This document shows, in pieces, positions 33,731-44,098 of a DNA stretch of 64,000 nt. The position numbers and the translations under genes are program-made. Position 1 is the first letter of the stretch, and the number at the start of each line of letters is the position of its first letter. The stretch is from Paraphaeosphaeria minitans (taxonomy: Eukaryota; Ascomycota; Dothideomycetes; Pleosporales; Didymosphaeriaceae): positions 454,001 to 518,000 of the forward strand of contig WJXW01000012.1 of assembly GCA_015832175.1 (NCBI GenBank). Direction: 5' to 3'. The notes below the pieces were generated by a model, which was not told the origin of the DNA, ran no database searches, and saw only the letters and a program-made list of their open reading frames with translations.

Positions 33731-35049
33731 AGAGTCGGAAGTTGTAATCAAGTATATCTATCTTCTATAGCTCTACTGCTGATGTCATCTTTCGTCCTTT
33801 GTCTTACACACTTTGTTAGCATCACGCATTGGCGGCTTCTACGTCTCGGTGAAGCTGAATCTCATTAATAGACGACTTTTGAATCATCTTCGAGTCTGCT
33901 TTCAGAAGGCGCCATAAATGGAGCGTTACCATTCCTTCCTCGCTACTTGGTCATATACGGACTGTCTACAGACTTGTTGGATATCTTTTCGGGGACCAGA
34001 AGCCTGGCAAGAGGCATTCGAGGCATTCGAGTCATTATCGCGCGTGTGGGGCGTAGATGCTTGGGGACCCCCAAACAAACGTGGCTGATGGTGTCGCAGG
34101 GCACGTTTGCTCCATCGATCATGCCGGGAGGGATCATTCCCGTTTGACAGCCGCGACGTCTATATTGGTGCAAACAACAATCTCCATAGAATGCAGCTGG
34201 GTCGCACAACGCGCGATATGTACATTGTCGGCACCCGAATTCGCTTGTGGACATTCACGGGAGTAGTGTCTCCACGAGACGGATCGTCGGAGGGCTGCTT
34301 GAACAGAGTCCTTAACGCACCGAGTTCAATGTATGTCTGCAAAGCAGACATTCTGCTTCGATTCCGTTTGGATTGGGGGCTCTGCTTTCGATTAGCGAGA
34401 GTTCGACGATCTACCTATTCCTGACGCTCCTCCTGTCGCCTGCTCCATCCGACTTCCACCGCTGCCTCGTCTCGTCCATATACAGGTCAATGCTCGCGCG
34501 CGTGACGATACTATCGCGCTTCAGGTTACATGTTCCACGGAGGATTTAATCATCGACTTCTACTCGCTTCTGGTGTCGATGACACGGGACCCGGCCCGGC
34601 AGATTAGATGAAACACCAATATCGCCAGCACCACGTCTGCTACCGTTCGAAATCACAGCCCAATCAATATCACTATCTATACACACGCCCTTGGCATCCA
34701 AAACCCGAAATAAGCTCGACAGGGGTGGCGAGGCGGCTGAAGCGATCTCCAGATTCTGCTTGATGGCGGCACTGCAGGGAGTAGGATGTGGAGGGCATGC
34801 CCAGCAACGCCCAGACCAGAGGGCTGCTTCGCGTTAATTGTGATGGCGTTTCTGCACGAGTACCGAGCTGTCGATAGAGTAGTGGATCGTCATCATGTGT
34901 ATGCTAAGGATTGTTCGCAGGCGTAGTCACCGGTGTCGACAGTGGAGTATATAAGACGAAGCAAGCAGTACGCTAGAAGGCCATCGACTGCATTGTCGAG
35001 CAGACCACCACTAACTTTCTTGTAGACCTTCGCGGCCCATCCCATCACC
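33731..35049. other. intergenic region, NLR relic to LPMO
   Basis: 1.3 kb without a supportable gene. The right end is the LPMO promoter; the bases before its ATG (about 34990-35049) are typical leader sequence ending CCCATCACCATG. Confidence 0.55.
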
Positions 35050-36007
35050 ATGAAGTACTTCGCCGCCACTGTGCTGGCGCTTCTCCCGGTGCTCACCTCC
35101 GCGCACTGCGTCGCCCAGCGCGTTCGCGTCAACGGCGCTGTCAGTAATCTCACAGATTCTACAGCTATCCGTAGTATACTAAAACCGTCCATAGGACCAA
35201 GGTCAACTCGTCGGCATCCGAACGCCCAACTCAAACAACCCCATCCAAAACGTCAACGACGGCAACTTCGCCTGCAACAGCGGCTTCCACTCGCCCGTCT
35301 CCTCGACCGTCATCAACGTCAAGGCCGGCGACAAAGTAGGCACGCAGTGGGGCCACGTCATTGGCGGCGCACAGTTCGCTGGCGACAAAGACAACCCAAT
35401 CGCGGCTTCGCACAAGGGTAATTTTCCTCCCTGTCCGCTCCCTCTCCCTCTCGTACCCATCCATCCGCCATCCCGACCAACGCAAGTGCTGACATCCCAA
35501 CTCCCAGGCCCCACGATCTTCTACCTCGCCAAAGTCGATAATGCCGCCTCAGCCTCCGGCTCGGGACTGAAGTGGTTCAAGATCGGGGAAGACGGACTCG
35601 ACAGCTCCGGCAAATGGGGCGTCGACCGCATGATTGCCAACGGCGGCTGGGTCGACTTCCCGATCCCGAGCTGCGTGGCGCCGGGACAGTACCTTCTCAG
35701 GACGGAGATCGTTGCGCTGCATTCGGCAAGTAAGCAAGGGCAAGCGCAGTTCTACGTGGTGAGTTCGCTTCGAGGAGAGGAGGTGTGTGAGGAAGGATGC
35801 TAATGTGGGGAAAACAAAAAATAGGGCTGCGCGCAGATCAACATCAGTGGCGCTGGGAGCAGCGCTGGGAGCCAGACTGTTAGCTTCCCGGGTGCGTACT
35901 CGGCGGGTGATCCGGGGATTTTGGTGAACATCTATGACACGCAAGGGAACCCAACTGGCGGTGGCCGTCCGTACACGATTCCCGGGCCGGCGAAGCTGTC
36001 ATGCTAG
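35050..36007 (+). CDS. AA9 lytic polysaccharide monooxygenase, secreted
   Basis: Four exons: 35050-35139, 35195-35417, 35508-35758, 35825-36007; introns 55, 90 and 66 bp; 248 aa. The signal peptide is [18 protein letters not shown], and cleavage leaves His as the first residue ([11 protein letters not shown]), the N-terminal copper-binding His of the family. The second copper His is in [15 protein letters not shown], and the axial Tyr with its Gln is in QAQFYVGCAQI. The core ends [22 protein letters not shown] then a terminal Cys. There is no linker or CBM1, so it is a catalytic domain only. AA9 enzymes cleave cellulose and some hemicelluloses oxidatively, using copper and an electron donor. 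Intron 1 starts GTCAGT right after the codon for Ala30. It is convergent with wc-1. Confidence 0.94.
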
Positions 36008-37567
36008 AGTAGGTAGGTAGGTAGGTAAGAGTAAGAAGCTCGACCTGAAAGTTGCGTGGATTGTAGAAGAAGATAGTAATGGAGAGAAAGACTCGTGCAG
36101 GAGTGTCTTGTACGTGTTGTCTGCCAGCTCAAGTCCAGCGAATATGAATAGTGACTTTGCCAGGGTCTGGGTCTCGGGAGATTCCATTGTAGTTTCAAGT
36201 GTAGCGCTCTTTTACCGCCTGTCGACGTGCAAGTCACTAAAGTATCCTCTATATCCCTTTTTTTCACCGCAGAATCTTATCCTCCGCATGCCCAACATCT
36301 ACAGCTCGAATTTAGGCCTACTACCGTCTCACGCAAGACTCCACCCCATCGTCTTCTTTCACGACCCGACCAGCCTAGTCTTAAGAAATCATACCTCTGC
36401 CACCTTATCCCTGACACACACCTGGGACTGTGCAATGCTTCCTATCCTAGACATGCAGCCTAAACCCCCTCGGCCTTCAAGTTGGTTAATATATCTCCCA
36501 CCCACGTACCTACCTACCTACCACCCACCGATACCTGTAGTGATTAGACTTTTTTGATATCCTTTTTTTTTTTATTCATCTAGAAAAGTATCACATTTAC
36601 CTTCCCCTCTCCACCTACCTACCTACCCTTTCCCAAACTTCCTCTACCCCACAATATGTACGCATCACAGCACCGAAAAAAAAAAAAAAAAAAAAAAAGA
36701 AAAACACCTGCTGGACCGCTGCGCTACCAAACAATCGCGTAGGGCAGATAGCATACATAACCAAGCCGGACACAACACTAATGCATCATGTACGATGCAT
36801 CCACCTACCAACACAGGCGAGTGTGTATGTATTCAACCCTTGTGCTTGTGCCTTCTATTCCGAAGCAGAGTGGGTAGGTAAACTAGGATGGTGTATACTC
36901 CAAACGTCTTTGGAAAAAAGGACGAGAGACGAGAGGCGGGATGTGGGAGGCGGGAGGAGAGGACGACAAGCGCAATTTCACGACGCACACGGATACTGAA
37001 AAGAAAACTCGACTCGACTCGATGAACCAGGTTAAATGGTCATCTCAGAACTCGCGCGACGTCTCGCCTCGACTTGCGGTCTCACACGCACGCATGCGTG
37101 TTCCATGCAGGGGAGCCCACCTTGCAACAACAACAACAACAACAACAAACGACCGGACAACTGGTATGTATAAGAAAGATGAACGACGACGTCAACAGCC
37201 AAGCCAGAAAAAACAAAACCACCACCAACGCCGGACAGAGCTTTTCCCCACGCCAATTGTACACCGTGTAAGCTCCGCCCATCGACCAGCCCCCAACCCC
37301 CCACCCATCCCAAAAGGTGAAAACGTGAAGACCAGATCCTACCCGTTTAGATCCGATCCGATGCACCCCAGTATCGACCGTTACGTTAAGCGTATATGAA
37401 ACGACCGCGACAGTTCCGAATAGCACAAAGTAAAGTGAACAAGAAGATTAGATGGCGAGGAAACGGCAAGACGCGCGCGCAACACGGGGTATCGTTATGT
37501 ATCGAAGAGTAAAACATCTCCAGGAACCCTTTGAAAGAAATTTAGCTCGTTCTTCGCCGGTGGCTGA
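36008..37567. other. intergenic, LPMO / wc-1 3' ends, rich in simple repeats
   Basis: 1.56 kb between convergent genes, no gene seen. Contents: a GTAG tetranucleotide run directly after the LPMO stop (about 36008-36028), CTAC runs at about 36506-36522 and 36611-36627, an A23 homopolymer at 36676-36698, and a CAA trinucleotide run at about 37125-37149. Confidence 0.65.
36676..36698. repeat. A23 homopolymer
   Basis: Uninterrupted run of 23 A in the convergent intergenic region. No target-site duplication or coding relic nearby suggests a retroposed tail, so it is treated as a simple repeat. Confidence 0.9.
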
Positions 37568-40500
37568 TTAATCCGGTTCAATGCCTTCCTCGATCTTGGG
37601 CGGTATGTCCATGGCAGGGCCAGTGCTGTAGGGTTGTGATGCGGGCACATCCATGCGTGCAACTTTGGCGGCATGCGGTTTGGAGGGGCCATCGAAGTGG
37701 CTGTTGTTGTTGTTGTTGTTGTTGTTGTTGATGTTGACCTTCGCCAAGGTGGGTTTGGACGATAGCTGGCCATTTTCAGAAGTCACGTGTAGGGTCATGG
37801 ATTGCATGTGACGCGGTGACGACGAGCTCTTCTTGCTCTTATCGCTAACAGAGTGCGCCGAGGAGGTTCTCGGAGAAACACGTCCTTGCTAAGACAGTCA
37901 ATCAGTTTCGAGCTACAGATCAGGATGCAAAGGCGGCTTACCTGCTTGGCCCATCGGAGACCACAAGAATTGCACAAATCTCTGTTCCCCGATGGTCCAC
38001 GCCTCCACTCGGGAGTGGTTCGAGTGTGGCAATTCGCACAGTCCTTCTGCAGCTGACCAGCACCCTTCCTCCGCTTACGCTTCTTCTTAGCAGCTAACAG
38101 GCTCTGAACCTCCTCTGCAAGATACCTGTTGCGCTTCTCCATCTGGCGCAATTCGTACTGCCAACTCGTGCTCCTAGTGGTTTTGAGCTCGTCGAAGACA
38201 TTGTCTTCCGAGGCTAGCGACTGATCTTGGTGACCTAGAGTGAGACCGTTGGAGCCTGAAAATGTCGCGGCTTGTTCCTCGGTGTTCGAGTAGCGGAGGT
38301 CAGTCGTATTGGTCTGTGGTGTAGCGCTGCCTGAAACCGGTTGTTGATGATGGGAGGTGCCAGTGTTCGTTGACAAAAGTGACATACCTGACTCATCTGA
38401 CCCTCGAGCCTTGTTGTTCTGGTATAGGGCAGGTCGTTGTGCATGTGCGTTGCGTGAATATTTGAGCAGACGGGTTTGGCCAACCAGGAAGGTAGGCTTG
38501 TGGCCGGCAGTGGCGTCGCCAGGATAGACGGTTGTGAAAGCCTGTAGCACTTGGCCTCGCTTGTTGATGACTTCGTGCTTAATCTCACCTTTTCGTCCTG
38601 TCCGTGCCAGCTCCAGTATCTTACCAAATTGTTGCTTTGACTCTTGCCGCATCAATGCTTGGATACTGGTGCCTACGAGTTCATTGGGCTGTCTGTCGAG
38701 CAAGGAGCGGACGTTGGCGGACACGAACAGGAACATGCCTGATGTAGATAGCTTGGTCCATAATTCGTTGTCACCAATTCCTCCGGAATCGCGCAAGACC
38801 GTCTTGCTGAGCGTGAAGACAGGTCGCTCTCGTCCGACTAGGATGATGCACTTGCGACCTTTACCTTGTTCAGTGTGCAGCGAGCCATGCCCTTCGAACC
38901 ACATGTACCCACTCTTCTTCCGTCGGATCCTGAACACTACATTCACCGAAGCACCGTTGCTCGTTTCCTTGAGCTCTCTGGTAACGGGGACGATGTCGGA
39001 AGGATGACACACAGACGACAGGGCGGTGCCGACAAGCTCGCTCGGGTCATATTCCAGGACGTGGTTGCTAGACGGTGATAAGTAGAGGAACAGTCCTTTC
39101 AGTGACAGGACATGGACCACATCATCGGCATTTTCCAAGAGTACTTTATCCCACAGCCGCCGTGTTATTTCGGAATCACCAGTGGAACCGTAAGCGGCCA
39201 AAACATTGGAGACCTCATCCTTCGAGATGGTTGTGCCTTGCGGCTCAGGTAGTGCTTTGTGATCTGTGAAGACGTAGCTGGGCATGGACATGCCGCGTTG
39301 GTAATTAACCCGGTATGACCCGTCGGAATTCTTGTTGGTCATTGACTGTGGCTGCTCGACGAGATCGACCTGGAAGCCCACAAAGAATTTTGTGGCACCT
39401 CCGGGTTCCCATGCGATTGGAATCATGGTCAGCAGATTCATGAACGGTTGTCCACCACGTCGATAGTTGATCAAGCTGATCTGCGCTTCGGTGCGCTCGC
39501 TTATGGTGTTCTTCAAATACAGCACTGAGTCGTCGTCCACGTACTGCCGTTTTATTCCCGGTTCGACTTTTCCATCTGGTGATTGAAGAAACCGGCAGTT
39601 CCGACCTAAGATCATGTGCTTGCTATATCCAGTAAGCCGTTCGAAGTTCTCGGAGCAATACACAATTGGTATGTCGTCCATTTCGGCATCACACACGACA
39701 AACGCGCAGGACAGATCCACAGAGCCAATGTTGATCTGAGGATTCGGCCGAGTGGCCACCCTCATCAGGACTCCTAGCATGTCAAAGCCGGTGGACGAAT
39801 AAGCATTCTTGAACTGGGTCTGCGAGTGGGGATTTCTATCCTTTGTCGACGGGAACCCGCCGGCGGGTGTAACCCATGGGAAGTTGTTCTTGGTGAACGA
39901 TGCCTCCTCATAGCGCTGTTGCGGGACCTGGTGTTCTGGTTCCAGCTGAATGGGACCTTGGTTGGCCAAAGATTGCTTGCTCATCTGCGTTCCATTTTGC
40001 GATGGGATTTGGGGATTATGGGAATTGGATCGACTGTGGCTCCGGGGCTGTGATTCGGCCTGGCTTCCGGTGCGCGTGGGCATGTTCGAGTGTACGTTGG
40101 GCGTAGTACTCGATGGCTCGCTTCGAAAGTGCGCCGGCGCGGCCATGCCCACGTTGGAGTCTTGCGGCGCTGAAGTGGGAGGGGCACCGAAGTCTTGGGC
40201 GACGGGAGAGTTCATCATGGTAGGCCCGAATGCACTGTTTGGAAACATGTTCATGTCGTTTGGCAGCATGCCCATCGGGTCGTTCATGTCGAGCGGCATG
40301 GGCATGGCGCCGGGGTACGGGCTCATGTCCATTTCGAGCGGCCCATTGTGCTGCAGCGGAGAGGCATAGGCGGAGCCGGCATTTGCGAATGGCGAGTTCG
40401 GGTTCGGCTGGGCGTACTGCGTGTTGATGGCAAGGTCGGCGGCGGGCACGCGATCATTCTGCAGCTCGCTCGAGGTGCGCGGGAAAGCGGCGGTGGGCAA

Positions 40501-40815
40501 CATGGCGTCCATGGCGGCGGCAGACATGTCGAAGTGGAAGTCGTCCATGGCGGCGTTGCCGGGCCCGCCAAAGTTCATCGACGAGAAGCGGCGCGAGTCG
40601 GGACTGTTCATGTTCATCTGGTTGCCGGCGTAGACGGGCATGCTGCTGCGGCGGTTCGCCTTGTCGTTGGACGACACGATGTCGTCGAGCGACTGGCCGC
40701 CGCTCATGGCGAAGGTGGCATCGAGGTCGTCGCCCGACAGGTCCATGATGGGGTTCGCATTGCTTTGTTGCTGCGCGAAGGGCCCCCGTGACTGCGGGTA
40801 GGGGTACCCGTTCAT
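37568..40815 (-). CDS. wc-1: White Collar-1 blue-light photoreceptor and GATA transcription factor
   Basis: Two exons, 40815-37942 and 37888-37568, intron 37889-37941 (53 bp); 1064 aa. A Met/Asn/Pro-rich N-terminal third lacks the long polyGln of Neurospora. The LOV domain follows, with GRNCRFLQSPDG at residues 404-415; Cys407 is the flavin-adduct Cys. PAS domains follow at about 555-660 (VVHVLSLKGLFLYLSPSS) and 680-790 (LFVSANVRSLLDRQPNELVG). A basic stretch KKKRKRRKG (910-918) is a likely nuclear signal. The GATA finger has C926-x2-C929-x18-C948-x2-C951. The intron falls just after the finger (LRWAKQ). Exon 2 encodes a Ser-rich stretch, then nine Asn in a row from an AAC repeat, and ends EEGIEPD. 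WC-1 works with WC-2 in light-induced transcription and the circadian clock. It is divergent from the uS2m gene. Confidence 0.97.
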
Positions 40816-41851
40816 GCTCGCGCACAGTCAAGCTCAGGGAAGGGCGAGGGCGAGGGCAGCCGGGAGGGCATCGGGTCGAGGGTGCGCGCGGGCGGCAGCA
40901 GTGCGGTGTGTTGTGGGGAGCGAGCGAGCGCTGCTGGGGGGCGGGGGGGGGGGTTTGGAGTGGGTGGAAGGCGAAGGAACAAGATGGCCCGGGCGATTAC
41001 CTAGGAGCTAGGCGTGGTTGCGTCGAAAACGAGACAGAAGGCAGTGCAGGGAAGGGAAGGGAAGGGAAGGGAAAAAAACACACCAAGGTAGCGACCAAAG
41101 CCATGGGCGGGCGCTGCACTTGCTTAGACTCAAACGCCGTGGCGGAGTGGGGGCATGTCCATGGGCAATTTCAGATGGGATTTTCCCATGGAACAGACGG
41201 CGTGCCGCATGCAGGGCAATCCAAGGATGCCTCGAATTGCTCCCAGCGGAGCCTCACAACGACGAGCGGCACTTCGTATTGCGTGTCTCGTACCGTCCGG
41301 TAGGAAGGTAGGTGGGTAGCAAGGTAGGTAGGCAGGTAGATGGTCTAGTAGTCTACTTGCACCGCGAGCCCAGTGTCGGCGCTTCTTTTCGCTGCGCTGG
41401 GCTCGATGATATCATGGCCGCCCACAGCAGCCAGCAGCCAGCAGCACGGACGCTGTGGGCGGCTGGAGTGTTGCCTGAGGCGTGATGCCGCCAGACAGTC
41501 TTGGTTCCGACTTACTCCAGCGTGGTGGTGAGTAGGAGAGCACGTCGCACGCCGCACGCCGCACGCCGCACGCCGCACGCCACGATGCACTCTTCGCACC
41601 CTTCACACGACGCACTTCACACTCTTCACGCCACGCACTTCACACTCTTCACACTCTTCACGCGGCGCAGAGCGGCCTCGTTGTGCGTGGTTGGTGGCAT
41701 AAACTTGCACCGTCCAAGAGCGCTGGAGGAGGCTTGGCGGCGCTTTCCCCCATCCGATCCGCCCGCGCTAGCAAATCACATGATCCCGAATCCCCCATTC
41801 CGACTTTTTGGCAGCGAAACGCGACCGCGTACTAACCAGACCACCCAGCCC
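40816..41851. promoter_or_regulatory. divergent region, wc-1 / mitochondrial uS2m
   Basis: 1036 bp between start codons; must contain both promoters. It holds a G-run near 40935-40952, a GAAGG pentanucleotide run at about 41053-41073, a 7-bp inverted repeat CCATGGG (41159-41165) / CCCATGG (41185-41191), a GGTAGG-type run at about 41300-41340, a CCGCACG 7-mer run at about 41545-41583 and a cluster of CTTCAC-type repeats at about 41610-41665. WC-1 regulates its own gene in Neurospora, but I could not identify a convincing light-response element here. Confidence 0.5.
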
Positions 41852-43302
41852 ATGATGATAATACGAAGCGTAGCCCGCGCGGGTAGGCTTCGCACTGCCC
41901 CGAGACATGCCTGCACCAATTGACTGTGACTAGGCTACCGCGCTTCCCTCCAGAGCTCGTCGCAGCCCTGCCGAAGGTTTCTGGCCACGCAGGTCGACAC
42001 CATCGAGAAGACGGCCGACAGCCACTTCAAGCAGTTCCATCCGCTCGAGGCCCAGCACGATGCCACTGCACCTCCCCGAGAGGCCGCTCCGTCCTTTGCC
42101 CGCGAAGCCGCCTCAGACCCAGCGTCCGCGCACGTCACCGGCTCTGTCGCAGAGCAGTACCATCGCTTCAAGCAGTCGCGTGCGTTGCACCTTCCTCCTA
42201 CCTCCAGTCCCCTCCAGTCCCCTCCAGTCCCACCCAGTATCCAGTCCCCTCCAGTCCCCTCCAGTCCCACCCAGTATCCAGTCCCATCCAGTCCCATCCA
42301 GTCCCATCCAGTCCCATCCTGACACCGAACAGAGGCCCAGATAGGCAAAATCGGTTCCCAGATCACGCCGCACTACCAGCCGCACACGCTGCTTAGCAAC
42401 CCCCCTTCGCCCGCCGATGTTACCCTCGAGCTCCTCCTTGCATCGGAAGCCCACCAAGGCCACGCCACCTCACTCTGGAACCCTGCCAACGCCCGCTACA
42501 TCCACGGCATCAGGCAGGGCGTGCACATCATCTCGCTCGAAGCCACTGCCGCCCACCTTCGCCGTGCTGCCAAGGTCGTTCACGAGGTGTCTAGGAGAGG
42601 AGGCCTCGTCCTCTTCGTCGGAACGCGCGATGGCCAGGACCGCGCCGTGGCAAGAGCCTCGGAGCTGGCAAAGGGCTACCATCTGTTCGAGCGCTGGATC
42701 CCTGGCAGCATCACCAACGGACAGCAGATCCTGAGCAAGTGCCGCACCAAGGTGGTCAACGCAAAGGACGAGGAGATCCCTGGATTCGAGGATCAACTCG
42801 TCGACAGGCCCGTCCTGCGACCTGACCTGGTCGTCTGCATGAACCCGCTGGAGAACTACGTGTTGCTGCACGAATGCGCCCTCAACAACATCCCAACCAT
42901 TGGTGTCATTGACACGAATGCGGATCCCACATGGGTCACCTATCCTATTCCCGCCAACGACGACAGGTACGCTTCTTCAACCCTATGCAGACCGGAAAGC
43001 TGACGTCACCTAGTCTCCGCTGCATTCAAGTCATTGCCGGCGTGCTCGGCCGCGCCGGTGAAGCCGGCCAGAAGCAGCGTCTCGCGCTCGCCGAAAGCGG
43101 CAGAGTCACCTACCGCCCCGCCGAGAACCTCGTGCTCCCAGAAGCCTTGCAAGAGAAGACCGTCGCGGCGACCGAGCCAGATGCCGGACTGGATCTCAAC
43201 GAGACCCTCGAAACCGACGACGACCTCGCGGACAAGCTCGACATGGCCAGCAACCGCGAGATCAGCGACCACGCCGCCCGCGGCATCAAGAAGATCGACT
43301 AG
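41852..43302 (+). CDS. MRP4: mitochondrial small-subunit ribosomal protein uS2m
   Basis: Four exons: 41852-41882, 41934-42179, 42345-42966, 43014-43302; introns 51, 165 and 47 bp; 395 aa. The N-terminus (MMIIRSVARAG, then YRASLQ after splicing) is a plausible mitochondrial presequence. The S2 core is clear: NPANARYIHGIRQGVHIISLEAT, GLVLFVGTRDGQD, HLFERWIPGSITNG, RPDLVVCMNPLENYVLLHECALNNIPTIGVIDTNADP and PIPANDDSLRCIQVIAGVLGRAG. The acidic C-terminal tail ends IKKID. Intron 1 (GTAGGC...CTAG) is inferred from phase and from a branch-like TGACTGTGACTAG; its boundaries are less sure than the rest. Intron 2 is enlarged by a CAGTCCC repeat. It is part of the 37S mitoribosomal subunit. Confidence 0.93.
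42203..42320. repeat. CCAGTCCC(C/A)TC tandem repeat inside an intron of the uS2m gene
   Basis: About eleven copies of a 10-bp unit, arranged with a higher-order 37-bp block repeated exactly at 42204-42240 and 42241-42277. It makes up most of intron 2 (165 bp), which would otherwise be about 50 bp like its neighbours. The pyrimidine-rich plus strand may help the 3' splice site. Confidence 0.9.
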
Positions 43303-44098
43303 CCCAAGCCAACCCCGACCGTCCCTGTACCATTCGTACGTGTATACTAACCCACCCGCGCTGTGCAGATCTGCTGGGGCGCGCACCGTGTTGAGATATA
43401 ACTGCATGTAACATAGGGCGCCTGTGGAATTCTGTACATCAATCAATCACGGAGAAAAATGGAAGGATTTTTTTGGGAATTTAAACTTTTGCATTGCATT
43501 CTGTTCATCGTCCCTCCCCAATCGTCGATGCGTGTCGCCAAATCGCTGGTCTTGAGAACGTACCAATCGGGAGGCCTCTCCTCTCCTCTCCTCTCCTCTC
43601 CTCTCCTCTCCTCTCCTGGCAAGTCAAGGCAACATGCTCACAATTCCCCTTGAGCGTGATGCTAGTGTGTGCACAAAGTACAGGATACCCCGCGCACCTC
43701 GGACTTTGCTTTTGCACGGTAGCCAGCGTTGCGGTGGTTGTATTGTTATTGTTATTGTTATTGTTATTGTTATTGTGGTAGTAGTTGTACTTGCAGCTGT
43801 TGTCTCGCTTCGGCTTCGGCTTCGGCTTCGGCAGGAGGTAGGAGGTAGGAGGCAGGAGGTAGACGTACACAACAACATGGCAAGGCGGTGGCGGTGCGGG
43901 TACGTGCACGCGTGTAAGTCGTGCGCGCCCAGCGGCTATGGACGGATGGGTGATTTACGTATTTTTCTTTCTTTCTTTTCTTTCTATGAACACATGGTCC
44001 CCGCGCGAGGGCCACCTGGGGCAGGTAGGTAGGTAGGTAGACTAGTAGTCTGATACTCGTCCCGCTCGTCCCGCTCGTCCACCTCCTCTCCCTCCTCC
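43303..44098. other. intergenic between convergent genes, simple repeats
   Basis: 796 bp with no gene. Three microsatellites: CTCCT pentanucleotide at about 43576-43617, TTATTG hexanucleotide at about 43741-43776, and TTCGGC hexanucleotide at about 43808-43832. A GTAG run lies at 44024-44040. Confidence 0.75.

Noticed and set aside
39900..40791. Plus-strand frames of up to 198 codons opposite wc-1
   Set aside because: Antisense shadows of the Met/Asn/Pro-rich part of WC-1.
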